Shown here: one piece after another, positions 1 to 8,218 of the stretch
How positions within the stretch are numbered: the stretch's first letter is position 1
Layout of the letters: each line of letters opens with the position of its first letter
Assembly: GCA_019429445.1 (NCBI GenBank)
Contig: JAHYIW010000010.1
Coordinates: forward strand, 40,729 to 104,728
Direction of reading: 5' to 3'
Length of the DNA: 64,000 nucleotides
Source: Desulfuromonadaceae bacterium
GTDB lineage: Bacteria; Desulfobacterota; Desulfuromonadia; Desulfuromonadales; JAHYIW01
The notes under the pieces: model-generated
Databases searched by the model: none
What the model saw: the letters and a program-made list of their open reading frames with translations, nothing else
Told to the model about the DNA's origin: nothing
Made by a program: the position numbers and the translations under genes

Positions 1-416
1 ATCGGCTGGGGCCGGATCAGGGCGAGATCACCGTCGATGATCCCGGCGTCGATCATTGAATCGCCGCGCACGCGCAGAAAAAAGGTGCCGCCGCTGCGGC
101 GTGCGCGATCGATGGCGAAATATCCTTCAATTTCTTCGGTGGCCGGTTGCCAGTTCCCCGCCTGCACGGTGCCGACAATCGGCAGTGCGTCACCCGCACT
201 TTCCGAAGTGTTGAGGATGATCCCGCGGGCGCTGCCGGAGCGGCGGTGCAGATACCCTTTGCGTTCCAGAGCGGCCAGATGTTTCATCACGCCAAGCGTG
301 CCGGAGACCCCCAGATGAGTGGCAATTTCGCGCAGGGTTGGCGGCCGACCGTGGGTGTCACGATGGACGGTGATAAAGTTGAGAACCTGCTGTTGACGTG
401 GCGAGAGTTGTTTCAT
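1..416 (-). CDS. lexA: LexA SOS repressor (3' part beyond window)
   Basis: LexA represses DNA-damage genes and cleaves itself when RecA filaments form. About 138 residues are visible. The N-terminus (MKQLSPRQQQVLNFI) is the winged-helix DNA-binding part. A VQAGNW stretch fits the Ala-Gly self-cleavage site, and GDSMIDAGI holds the catalytic serine. The last ~60 residues, with the catalytic lysine, lie left of position 1. The ATG at 416 is the only reasonable start because an in-frame TGA sits just upstream. There is no Shine-Dalgarno sequence; the base next to the ATG already belongs to the LexA box, so translation may be leaderless or weak. The gene is divergent from the tRNA nucleotidyltransferase fusion. 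Confidence 0.95.
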   Translation of the reverse strand, partial: MKQLSPRQQQVLNFITVHRDTHGRPPTLREIATHLGVSGTLGVMKHLAALERKGYLHRRSGSARGIILNTSESAGDALPIVGTVQAGNWQPATEEIEGYFAIDRARRSGGTFFLRVRGDSMIDAGIIDGDLALIRPQP

Positions 417-434
417 GGTTGTCAAATGATAACC
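417..434. promoter_or_regulatory. LexA operator (SOS box), Geobacter type
   Basis: GGTTGTCAAATGATAACC matches in full the pattern GGTT-N2-C-N4-G-N3-ACC reported for Geobacter sulfurreducens LexA. It directly abuts the lexA start codon, as expected for autoregulation. It differs from the E. coli CTGT-N8-ACAG box. The match is seen in the sequence; binding is inferred. Confidence 0.85.
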
Positions 435-572
435 ATGATGACGTGACGCTGTCAAGGATGAAAAAATGCTCGATTTTCAGACCGTCATGCCTGATGAAGC
501 GCTGGTAGCGCCGACCAAAACACGCTATAATCGACAGAATTTCAGTAATTTATCTTTATTCAGGATACAACG

Positions 573-3227
573 ATGGATGTCATAACCACCCATGTGAATG
601 CCGATTTTGACTGTCTCGGTTCGATGGTCGCAGCCCACCTGCTTTATCCGCAGGCCAAGATGGTCTTTGCCGGCGCACAGGAACGTGGACTGCGCGAGTT
701 CTTTGTCAAGAGCGTCGGTTATGCCCTCGATTTCAAACGCTTTCGCGATATCGACCTGGCTGCCGTGACCCGTTTGATCCTGGTCGATGTGCGTCAGGCG
801 GAGCGCATCGGTCCGTTCGCCGAGCTGATTGGCCGCGAAGGGATCGAACTGCATATCTACGATCATCACTCCGCCAGTGAAAATGATCTGCGCGGCACGC
901 TCGAAATAGTCGAGCCGGTCGGCGCGACAGTGACCGTCCTGACGCGGATTATCCGCCAACGTGGCATCACGCCGAGCCCGGAAGAAGCGACAATGATGAT
1001 GCTCGGGCTCTATGAAGATACCGGCTGTCTGTTGTTTAGCTCGACGACCGGCGCAGATTTCTCCGCCGCCGCTTTTTTACTGGAGCAGGGGGCCGATCTC
1101 AACACGGTTGCCGACTTCCTGACGCAGGAGCTGACGGTCGAACAGGTCGCGTTGCTCCATGAACTGACCCAGAATCTGTCCGTACTCAATGTCCACGGGG
1201 TCGACATCACCCTGGCGCATGCCTCGACGGAACGGTTCGTGGGCGATCTGGCGATGCTGACTCACAAATTGAAAGATATGGAAAATTGCCAGGTGCTGAT
1301 CGTGGCGGCACGGATGGGCGACCGGATCTTTCTGGTCGGGCGGTCGCGGCTGCCGGAAGTTGATGTGCGGGAGGTGTTGGGCGAGTTTGGCGGCGGAGGA
1401 CATCCTTATGCTGCCTCCGGGGTGGTGCGCGATCTGACCTTGATCCAAGTGATGGAGCGCTTGCCGCTGGTGCTGGCACAGCAGGTGAGTCCGCGCTGGA
1501 ATGCCCGACACCTGATGTCAACACCGGTCAAAAGTGTCGCGGTCAATACGACAATCAGTGAGGCGCGGCAGTTACTGACCCGCTACAATCTCAACGCCCT
1601 GCCGGTACTCGACGGGCAGCGAGTGGCGGGCGTTATTACCCGACAGACGCTTGAAAAAGCAGCGCATCACGGTCTCGCCAAAGAGCTGGTGACCGAGTAC
1701 ATGTTTGATGACGTGGCTTGTGCGACCCCGGAAACCAGCGTTGCCGAGCTTCAGGAGTTGATCGTTGGCAATAATCAGCGCTTTGTGCCGGTCATTGAGG
1801 GGGAACGCATGGTCGGCGCGGTCACCCGTACCGACTTGCTGCGCCATCTGGTTTCGGGCGGACGCATCGCACGCCTGTCATCGGCACTGCATCCGGACGG
1901 TGGGGGAGGAATCAAACGCCACCAGCTGATGCGACGGCTGCACGCTAAAATTCCGGAGCGGGTGGTAACGCTGCTGAAAGAACTTGGGGATCTCGCGGAC
2001 CAACTGGATTGCCAGGTGTTTGCCGTCGGTGGCTTTGTGCGTGATCTACTCCTCGGTGAAGAAAACATCGATCTTGATCTGGTCGTCGAAGGCGACGCGA
2101 TCGTTCTGGCGCAGGCCTTTACCCGCAGGCGCACCTGTCGGATACGGGTGCATCGCAAGTTCGGGACGGCGGTGATTATCTTTCCTGACGGCTACAAAAT
2201 CGATGTTGCCAGTGCGCGTACCGAGTATTACCTGGAACCGGGGGCGCTCCCCAACGTCGAAAATTCTTCCCTCAAGCTGGATCTCTATCGTCGCGATTTT
2301 TCGATCAACACGCTGGCTTTATCACTCAATAAAGAGCACTTTTGTGAACTGGTTGATTACTTCGGTGGTCAACGTGATCTGCGTGAAAAGGCGGTACGGG
2401 TGCTGCACAATCTGAGCTTTGTCGAGGACCCGACGCGGATGTTCAGGGCGGTGCGTTTTGAGCAGCGGCTCGGTTTCAAGATCGGTAAACATACCCTCAA
2501 CCTCCTTACCAGTGCGGTGCGTATGGGCTTCCTGAACAAGGTGGGGGGCAGTCGCCTGGCCAATGAACTGATCCATATTCTCAATGAATCAGAGCCGTTC
2601 CGCGCCCTTGAGCGGCTGAACGACCTTGGACTGCTGGCCGGGTTGCATCTTGACCTGAAGCTCGGACGCCGTAACCGGCGGGCGTTGAAAGCGGTCGGCA
2701 AGGTATTGCACTGGTACGAACTGCTCTACGCGGAACACGATTGCGAGATCTGGCTGGTCTATCTGCTCTGTCTGACCTGCGAACTTGATGATGAGGCGAT
2801 GCAGGCGCTTTGCACCCGGCTAACACTCTCCCAGCGGCAGCGTACGCAGCTTGTCATTGGCCGCGCCGCCGGACATCAGATGTTGCGTTACTTGTCGCGC
2901 CGGGCCGGGAGTGACGGCACGCTGTTGCCCAGCCAGTTGTATCGTCGGTTGCAACCGTTGACTCCGGAAGTCATTCTCTACCTGATGAGCCTGACCTCGC
3001 GCGATGCGATAAAACGGTGGATTTCTCATTATCTGACCCATTTGCGTCAGGTCCAATGTTTGTTGACCGGTGATGATCTGCATCACATGGGGATGCCGTC
3101 GGGGCCGCTGTATCGTGAGGTTCTGGAACGACTGCTCGGGGCACGGCTCGACGGGCGGGTGGTGACGCATGAGGATGAAGTGAATTGGGTACGGAAACGG
3201 TTCAGGAATCATTTACCGAAGGGGTAG
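573..3227 (+). CDS. DHH phosphoesterase-CBS-tRNA nucleotidyltransferase/poly(A) polymerase fusion
   Basis: An 884-residue three-part protein. Residues ~1-300 are a DHH/DHHA1 phosphoesterase (HVNADFDCLG, IYDHHS, GGGGHPYAASG). Residues ~310-440 are two CBS domains (HLMSTPVKSVAV and YMFDDVACATPE begin them). Residues ~480-880 are a class II nucleotidyltransferase: GGFVRD, the DLD metal-binding pair near 498, RRDFSIN near 571 and EDPTRMFRAVRFE near 617. This family adds C or A to tRNA 3' ends or polyadenylates RNA. In Geobacter these jobs are split among paralogues, so which nucleotide this one adds cannot be told. An AGGA lies 7 bases before the ATG, and a TATAAT at 526-531 is a possible -10. 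Confidence 0.9.
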   Translation: MDVITTHVNADFDCLGSMVAAHLLYPQAKMVFAGAQERGLREFFVKSVGYALDFKRFRDIDLAAVTRLILVDVRQAERIGPFAELIGREGIELHIYDHHSASENDLRGTLEIVEPVGATVTVLTRIIRQRGITPSPEEATMMMLGLYEDTGCLLFSSTTGADFSAAAFLLEQGADLNTVADFLTQELTVEQVALLHELTQNLSVLNVHGVDITLAHASTERFVGDLAMLTHKLKDMENCQVLIVAARMGDRIFLVGRSRLPEVDVREVLGEFGGGGHPYAASGVVRDLTLIQVMERLPLVLAQQVSPRWNARHLMSTPVKSVAVNTTISEARQLLTRYNLNALPVLDGQRVAGVITRQTLEKAAHHGLAKELVTEYMFDDVACATPETSVAELQELIVGNNQRFVPVIEGERMVGAVTRTDLLRHLVSGGRIARLSSALHPDGGGGIKRHQLMRRLHAKIPERVVTLLKELGDLADQLDCQVFAVGGFVRDLLLGEENIDLDLVVEGDAIVLAQAFTRRRTCRIRVHRKFGTAVIIFPDGYKIDVASARTEYYLEPGALPNVENSSLKLDLYRRDFSINTLALSLNKEHFCELVDYFGGQRDLREKAVRVLHNLSFVEDPTRMFRAVRFEQRLGFKIGKHTLNLLTSAVRMGFLNKVGGSRLANELIHILNESEPFRALERLNDLGLLAGLHLDLKLGRRNRRALKAVGKVLHWYELLYAEHDCEIWLVYLLCLTCELDDEAMQALCTRLTLSQRQRTQLVIGRAAGHQMLRYLSRRAGSDGTLLPSQLYRRLQPLTPEVILYLMSLTSRDAIKRWISHYLTHLRQVQCLLTGDDLHHMGMPSGPLYREVLERLLGARLDGRVVTHEDEVNWVRKRFRNHLPKG

Positions 3228-3339
3228 CCGGGTCGGCTCCCGTGATCGCCGGTGCATCAAGCTTGAGCCCCGCCTGTTCCATAGCGCACCTGAACTGGCG
3301 GGGCCCTTGATCATTTAATAGTTCGTCCGTTTATGTTTT

Positions 3340-3531
3340 TTACAGCGAACAACTCATGTCTTCGCCGCAACACATCGGTGATTTGATCTTGCCATGTCCG
3401 TTAGGGCATTTGGAAATCTGGACCATCTTTCCGTCGGGCAAGGTCAAGGTGTCATTTTTAAGCGGGGCATTGCATTTGGCGCAGGTTGCGTTTACACCCA
3501 TGCCACATTTTGCGCAGCTGTAAGTTGCCAT
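3340..3531 (-). CDS. Small cysteine-rich zinc-ribbon protein
   Basis: A 63-residue protein with eight cysteines: C6-x2-C9, C17-x2-C20, C42-PNGH, a C54-C55 pair and C61. The two CxxC pairs resemble a zinc ribbon or rubredoxin-like knuckle, and the CPNGHGKIKSPMCCGEDM tail is typical of small conserved proteins in anaerobes. The function is unknown. An AAGGAG stands 8 bases before the ATG. It is transcribed alone, convergent with the nucleotidyltransferase fusion and divergent from dgt. Confidence 0.7.
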   Translation of the reverse strand: MATYSCAKCGMGVNATCAKCNAPLKNDTLTLPDGKMVQISKCPNGHGKIKSPMCCGEDMSCSL

Positions 3532-3683
3532 TATTTTTTCTCCTTTGCGAAGCTGAGGGCGGCGGTACCGCCAATGTTGAATTTATTTCGGATTCTAAAT
3601 TATTACCGTAGTTGCGTGATCTGTCAATTTCTCGATCGGCATTTTGCCTTCACGTTGCCCCTTTGTAAAAAATCGTTTAAATT

Positions 3684-3720
3684 GATGGCTTAGCCATCTA
3701 ATTCTTTTTTGCGAGTGCAT
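3684..3720 (-). repeat. Short copy of the TGCACTCGCAAAAA repeat
   Basis: Read on the minus strand it starts ATGCACTCGCAAAAAA, continues into GATGGCTAAGCCATC (a perfect 15-base palindrome at 3684-3698) and ends CAATTT. Both ends match the large element at 50136-50291, so this looks like a copy that has lost its hairpin interior. It ends 2 bases before the dgt Shine-Dalgarno sequence. Confidence 0.75.
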
Positions 3721-3737
3721 TTAGGAGGAGAACTGCC

Positions 3738-4868
3738 ATGGAACGATCCGCTCTGGCAACTTATGCCGCACACAGTGACACCAGTCGTGGCCGCCGTTAT
3801 GAGGAACCGCACAAAGACGATCGCCCGCCCTTCGAGCGCGACCGTGATCGCATTATCCATTCCGCGGCGTTTCGGCGTCTCGAATACAAAACCCAGGTTT
3901 TTGTCAACCACGAAGGAGATTACTACCGGACGCGGCTGACCCATTCGCTCGAAGTGGCGCAAATCGGGCGCGGGATTGCAAGGCGGTTGCAACTCAATGA
4001 AGACCTGGTTGAAACGCTGGCGCTGGCCCACGATCTGGGGCATACCCCGTTCGGGCACACCGGTGAAGATGTGTTGAATCGTTTGATGAAGGATTACGGC
4101 GGGTTCGAGCACAACCGTCAATCGTTGCGTATTGTTGAACAGCTGGAAGAGCGTTATCCTGGTTTTGATGGTTTGAATTTGTCGTGGGAAACACGCGAGG
4201 GGATTATCAAACACACCTCTGATTACGATTCAGCGGACGGTGATTTTGTGGAGTATGAGCCTGGTGCCCAGCCGACTCTCGAAGCGCAGTTGATCGATCT
4301 GGCCGACGAGATTGCCTACAATAATCACGATATCGATGATGGGCTCAAGGCCGGGTTTATTCATCTGCACGAATTGGCTGAGCTCGAATTATGGCGCGAA
4401 ACATCAGATCTGGTGCGTGAAAAATACGGGACACTTGGTGAGGAAAGGCATGCCCATCAAACGATCAGTCACTTGATCGGGCGGCTGATCCTCGATCTGG
4501 TTGAGCAGACGGCTGAAAATATTACTGCTGCGGGGATTGAAAGTCTGGCAGATGTGCGTCGTCAGGAACGCCGCCTGGTAGAATTCAGCCCCCGCATCGC
4601 GACGTTAAACCGCCAACTGAAAAAATTCCTCTTCAAACGTTTGTATCGGCATTACAAGGTCGAACGGATGCGCTTTAAAGCAGAACGGTTTATTACGCTG
4701 ATCTTTGAGTGTTATCAGCATAATCCACTATTGCTGCCGCTGAGTTATCAGGAAAAGTATGCGCGTTTCGGCAGGGAGCGCGTCATCTGCGACTATATTG
4801 CCGGGATGACCGATCGCTACGCGCAGGACGAATACAAACGGCTCTTCGAGCCGTTTGAACGGGTGTGA
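3738..4868 (+). CDS. dgt: dGTPase-like deoxynucleoside triphosphate triphosphohydrolase
   Basis: HD-superfamily enzyme splitting dNTPs to deoxynucleoside plus triphosphate. The 376 residues fit the shorter, non-enterobacterial branch. The R-T-H-S-LEV motif near residue 67 gives the first histidine, and LALAHDLGHTPFGHTGE near 94-110 gives the HD pair and following histidines. RRLEYKTQVF before it is the family's substrate-pocket signature. AGGAGGAG (3723-3730) lies 7 bases before the ATG. It is probably monocistronic, since the next gene, yhbY, is on the other strand and only 15 bases away. Substrate preference (dGTP or any dNTP) cannot be read from sequence. Confidence 0.93.
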   Translation: MERSALATYAAHSDTSRGRRYEEPHKDDRPPFERDRDRIIHSAAFRRLEYKTQVFVNHEGDYYRTRLTHSLEVAQIGRGIARRLQLNEDLVETLALAHDLGHTPFGHTGEDVLNRLMKDYGGFEHNRQSLRIVEQLEERYPGFDGLNLSWETREGIIKHTSDYDSADGDFVEYEPGAQPTLEAQLIDLADEIAYNNHDIDDGLKAGFIHLHELAELELWRETSDLVREKYGTLGEERHAHQTISHLIGRLILDLVEQTAENITAAGIESLADVRRQERRLVEFSPRIATLNRQLKKFLFKRLYRHYKVERMRFKAERFITLIFECYQHNPLLLPLSYQEKYARFGRERVICDYIAGMTDRYAQDEYKRLFEPFERV

Positions 4869-4883
4869 GCGTGGCGCTGCCGG

Positions 4884-5186
4884 TCAGGGGAGCTTGATTG
4901 TCGGTTCCTCAGCGGGACGATAGAGCAGGAAGGTGCGACCGACCACCTGGGCGATCGCGGAATGAGTGGCGGCGGCCAGTTCGGCGGCGACCTCTTTGCG
5001 ATTGCTGAGGCAGGTTTCCAGCAGCTTGACTTTGATCAGCTCATGAATGGCCAGCGCTTCTTCGGCGGCGGCGACAACCTGCTCGGTCAGTTCGTTTTTG
5101 CCGATGACGAGCACCGGGTTGAGATGATGGCCGAGGCCGCGCAGATGTCGGGCCTGCTTGCCGCTGAGTTTTTCCATCGGTTTCAT
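4884..5186 (-). CDS. yhbY: YhbY-family RNA-binding protein (CRM domain)
   Basis: A 100-residue single-domain CRM/YhbY protein. It shows the family's opening L-S-x-K-Q-A-R-H-L-R-x-L-x-H and the V-L-V-I-G-K-N motif at the position of the GxxG loop. Members bind pre-50S ribosomal particles. The start could also be the methionine at residue 4; neither has a strong ribosome binding site. It is convergent with dgt. Confidence 0.9.
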   Translation of the reverse strand: MKPMEKLSGKQARHLRGLGHHLNPVLVIGKNELTEQVVAAAEEALAIHELIKVKLLETCLSNRKEVAAELAAATHSAIAQVVGRTFLLYRPAEEPTIKLP

Positions 5187-5336
5187 TCTTTATTCCTTCA
5201 GTGGGTAGAGTGGGGGCATTATACGCAGTCGTTGCGGCAATGCAACTGCTTTTCGCCGGGTTACCTCAAGTCGCCTTCGCACCGAGGGGGTTGACGGGGG
5301 ACGATATCGATTCATTTCAAGTGACAAGGAGAACAT

Positions 5337-6341
5337 ATGCCAAAGAATGAATGGTCGATCGAACGGTTCATACAGCAGAGCAGCGGTTTCTGGGTGTCGG
5401 CGACCTTGCACGCCGGGGTCAAGCATGATGTTTTTACGCCGCTGGCCGAGGAGCGCCTGACCCTCACCCAACTGGCGGAGCGCACCGGTTGCAGCGCCCG
5501 CGGTCTGGGGATGCTGCTCGATGCGCTGACGGCCCTCGGTCTGCTCGACAAGGAAGAAGCCGGCTATCGCGCCGGAAGCTTTGCCCGCACGCATCTGGTG
5601 CAGGGGCAGCCGGAATACCTCGGTGATATCGTGTTGCATCATCATCACCTGATGGAGTCGTGGTCGCATCTCGACCGCTCGGTCGCCAGCGGCGCAGCGC
5701 ATCAACAGCTGTCGTTGCATAAAGATGAGGAGTGGCTGACGGCATTTTTGAACGGCATGTTCAATCTCGCATCGATGCGTGCGCCGCAGGTCGCGCAGCA
5801 GTTCGATTTCAGCGCTCACCAACGCCTGCTCGATCTCGGTGGCGGGCCGGGAACCTATGCCATCCAGTTCTGTCGCGTTAATCCAGACTTGACAGCGACG
5901 ATTTTTGACCGTCCGGTGAGTCGCCCCATCGCCACCGCCACCGTGGCACGTTTCGACATGCAGCAACGCATCGATTTCCATCCCGGTGATTTCAATAGCG
6001 ATCCACTCCCGACCGGCTACGATCTTTTCTGGATGTCGCACATCCTCCACAGCAATGGCCCCGAGGCCTGTCGTGCGCTGGTGCAGCGTGCGGTCGATGC
6101 ACTGGAACCGGGGGGGCTGTTGCTGATCCAGGAGTTTATCCTGCATGATGATGGCTGCTCCCCCGTTTTTCCGACCTTGTTCGCGTTGAACATGCTGGTG
6201 CAAACCGACGCGGGGCAGGCGTATCGGGAGAATGAGTTGATTGAAATGATGACGGCGGCAGGGCTGGTGAATGTGCGGCGGGTTGAGGAAGCGCAGGGGG
6301 GTAACGGGATGGGGATTGTGGTGGGGGAGAAGTTGGGTTGA
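5337..6341 (+). CDS. SAM-dependent O-methyltransferase-like protein
   Basis: A 334-residue methyltransferase of the plant-type/hydroxyneurosporene O-methyltransferase family. The N-terminal ~100 residues form a winged-helix dimerisation domain (LAERTGCSARGLGMLLDALTALGLL). LDLGGGPGTYA near residue 165 is SAM motif I, and the acidic residue after beta-2 is in IFDRP. The substrate is unknown. AAGGAGA at 5326-5332 supports the start. The gene stands alone; two adjacent hairpins follow it at 6393-6437. Confidence 0.85.
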   Translation: MPKNEWSIERFIQQSSGFWVSATLHAGVKHDVFTPLAEERLTLTQLAERTGCSARGLGMLLDALTALGLLDKEEAGYRAGSFARTHLVQGQPEYLGDIVLHHHHLMESWSHLDRSVASGAAHQQLSLHKDEEWLTAFLNGMFNLASMRAPQVAQQFDFSAHQRLLDLGGGPGTYAIQFCRVNPDLTATIFDRPVSRPIATATVARFDMQQRIDFHPGDFNSDPLPTGYDLFWMSHILHSNGPEACRALVQRAVDALEPGGLLLIQEFILHDDGCSPVFPTLFALNMLVQTDAGQAYRENELIEMMTAAGLVNVRRVEEAQGGNGMGIVVGEKLG

Positions 6342-6392
6342 CGTCGATGCCAATAGCGATGTTAATTGTGGGCAAGACGCGACGCCCTGAAC

Positions 6393-6437
6393 CGGGGCAC
6401 CCGCGAGGGGTGCCCCGACGGTAAAAAATCTACCGTC
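6393..6437 (+). terminator. Tandem hairpins after the methyltransferase
   Basis: CGGGGCACCC (6393-6402) pairs perfectly with 6408-6417 over a 5-base loop. The next stem GACGGTA/TACCGTC (6417-6437) shares its first base. There is no U-tract after either, so intrinsic termination is plausible but not certain. Confidence 0.45.
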
Positions 6438-6496
6438 AGCCCCCCAATAACGGACAAATATCGCACCTGTCGAAAATAATGGTTTAAGCTTATTTT

Positions 6497-7315
6497 ATGG
6501 AATTAACCTTTTTTACTCTCATGTTGTTTGTGCTCCTTGGTGCCGGTGCCGGTTTCCTTGCCGGGTTGCTCGGTATCGGTGGCGGCATCATTCTCGTGCC
6601 GCTCTTCCTGTATACTTTTCCGCTCGCCGGTTTCCCTGACCAGATCGTTGTTCATGCCGCTTTTGCCACCAGTCTGGCAGTAATTATTCCGACCGCCGTC
6701 TCCAGTACGCTGGGACATCGCAAACGCGGTAATGTCGACTGGCATCAGGTTTTCGCCCTGGGAGGGGGCGGGATGATCGGGGCGGTGATGGGTTCGACCC
6801 TTGCGGTCGGGATCGGCGGCGATCAACTGAAAATTTTATTCGGATTGATGCAGATCGCCGTGGCGTTGAAGATGATCAGTTCACCCGAGCAACGACCTGA
6901 AGCCGAACGACGCGAGCATGCGTCGTGGAAATTTGTGCTGGTGGGGCTGGCTGGAGGGTGCTTTTCCGCATTTTTCGGCGTCGGCGGAGGGGTCGTTGCC
7001 GTGCCGCTGATGGTGATCGCACTGCGTCTGCCGATTCATCTGGCGGTCGGTAATTCGAGTGCGCTGATTGTGCTGTCCGCAATTTCCGGGGTACTCGCAT
7101 ACATCTGGCATGGCTGGGATGTTGCCATGCCGGCTTATTCACTCGGCTTTGTCAGCCAACCGGTGGCCCTGATTGTTGCTCCTTTTTCCATTCTTTTCGC
7201 GCGTCTTGGCGTGCGGGTTGCCGGACGGTCAGCGCATGCTAAACTGATAAAGGTATTTTCCGGCCTGTTGATTATTATCGGGCTGCAAATGATTTTGGGT
7301 CGTTATTTTCAATGA
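6497..7315 (+). CDS. TauE/SafE-family sulfite/organosulfur exporter-like permease
   Basis: A 272-residue polytopic membrane protein with about eight hydrophobic helices in two repeated halves. Each half opens with the family's glycine-rich signature (FLAGLLGIGGGIILVPL near residue 20; FSAFFGVGGGVVAVPL near 155). The family exports sulfite, sulfoacetate and similar anions, or imports small molecules; the substrate here is not evident. The ribosome binding site is weak. The stop codon overlaps the next gene's possible upstream start, so the two genes are probably co-transcribed. Confidence 0.9.
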   Translation: MELTFFTLMLFVLLGAGAGFLAGLLGIGGGIILVPLFLYTFPLAGFPDQIVVHAAFATSLAVIIPTAVSSTLGHRKRGNVDWHQVFALGGGGMIGAVMGSTLAVGIGGDQLKILFGLMQIAVALKMISSPEQRPEAERREHASWKFVLVGLAGGCFSAFFGVGGGVVAVPLMVIALRLPIHLAVGNSSALIVLSAISGVLAYIWHGWDVAMPAYSLGFVSQPVALIVAPFSILFARLGVRVAGRSAHAKLIKVFSGLLIIIGLQMILGRYFQ

Positions 7316-7323
7316 GGTGCGTG

Positions 7324-8127
7324 ATGGTGCGTCAACCTGCGGTCGCCGGTCATTTTTATCCGGGTAAACGTCAGCCGCTCCATGATCTGATCGAGCGCTT
7401 GTTGCCGACCGACAGGGCACCGTCTGCCGCCCGCGGGATCATCTCTCCCCATGCTGGCTATGTCTATTCCGGGGCGATTGCCGCAGCAACGTTCGCCGCT
7501 GTAAACGTACCGGAACAGGTCATCGTCATGGGTCCGAATCATCACGGATTCGGACACAGTGCAGCGCTCTACGCGTCTGGTTCGTGGCTGACCCCCCTTG
7601 GAGAAGTTATGATCGATGCCGGGCTGGCCGCGCTGCTTCTCTCTGCCTGCCCGGCGCTGGCGTGCGACGAAAGTGCCCATCTTCGCGAGCATTCACTGGA
7701 AGTGCAAATCCCGCTGATTCAAATGTTGAACCCGGTTGCTCAAATTGTCCCGATTTGCTTCGGTCATTTACCGCTCGATGTGCTGCTGCAGACTGGTGAG
7801 CAGATCGGGGTGCTGCTCAATGAGCAGGCGCGCGATGTGCTCCTTGTCGCCAGCAGCGACATGACTCATTTTGAATCGGCCAGCCGCGCCAGGGAACACG
7901 ACTTTCTTGCCCTGGAACGGGTTCTGGCGCTCGATCCGGAAGGGCTCTACACCATCGTTCATGAACAGCGGATCAGCATGTGCGGGGTGATTCCGACCGT
8001 TGTCATGCTGGCTGCCGTGCGCGTCATGGGGGGGTGCCAGGCAGAACTGATTCGCTACGGCAATTCCGGGGAAGTGAGCGGCGACGATACCGACGTGGTC
8101 GGATATGCCGGGGTGGTGATTCACTGA
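7324..8127 (+). CDS. amrB: MEMO1-like protein (AmmeMemoRadiSam system protein B)
   Basis: MEMO fold, related to extradiol dioxygenases. It begins VRQPAVAGHFYP and carries ISPHAGYVYSG, the family's histidine motif, then VMGPNHHG, the S-S-D-M-T-H-F segment and E-H-S-L-E-V-Q-I-P. In bacteria this protein accompanies a radical SAM enzyme and an AMMECR1 protein; neither is next to it here. A start four codons upstream (7312) overlaps tauE, but GAGGTG at 7314-7319 sits correctly for the ATG at 7324, and homologues start at MVRxPAVAG. Its biochemical role is unsettled. Confidence 0.88.
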   Translation: MVRQPAVAGHFYPGKRQPLHDLIERLLPTDRAPSAARGIISPHAGYVYSGAIAAATFAAVNVPEQVIVMGPNHHGFGHSAALYASGSWLTPLGEVMIDAGLAALLLSACPALACDESAHLREHSLEVQIPLIQMLNPVAQIVPICFGHLPLDVLLQTGEQIGVLLNEQARDVLLVASSDMTHFESASRAREHDFLALERVLALDPEGLYTIVHEQRISMCGVIPTVVMLAAVRVMGGCQAELIRYGNSGEVSGDDTDVVGYAGVVIH

Positions 8128-8174
8128 AGCGCACAGATCAATCCTTGCCAATTAGTCAAACATCACGTATAAAG

Positions 8175-8194
8175 AGGGCCGCAACAGCGGCCCT
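8175..8194 (+). terminator. Hairpin between amrB and gltX
   Basis: AGGGCCGC pairs perfectly with GCGGCCCT over the 4-base loop AACA. A weak T-rich stretch (TTGAGTCGTTTT) follows. It may terminate the tauE-amrB transcript or sit as an attenuator in the gltX leader, since the gltX Shine-Dalgarno begins 12 bases later. Confidence 0.55.
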
Positions 8195-8218
8195 TGAGTC
8201 GTTTTCAGGAGGAATTCC

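Noticed and set aside
525..3212. Several long open frames opposite the nucleotidyltransferase fusion
   Set aside because: GC-rich coding DNA gives long antisense frames; none has a ribosome binding site or family-like sequence, while the plus-strand protein is clear throughout.
3267..3304. GCCCCGCC/GGCGGGGC inverted repeat after the nucleotidyltransferase fusion
   Set aside because: The 22-base loop and absence of a T-run make it a poor terminator; left out of the feature list.
5190..6353. 387-codon minus-strand frame opposite the methyltransferase
   Set aside because: Composition rich in His/Arg/Gln is typical of an antisense shadow, and the plus-strand methyltransferase has full motifs and a ribosome binding site.
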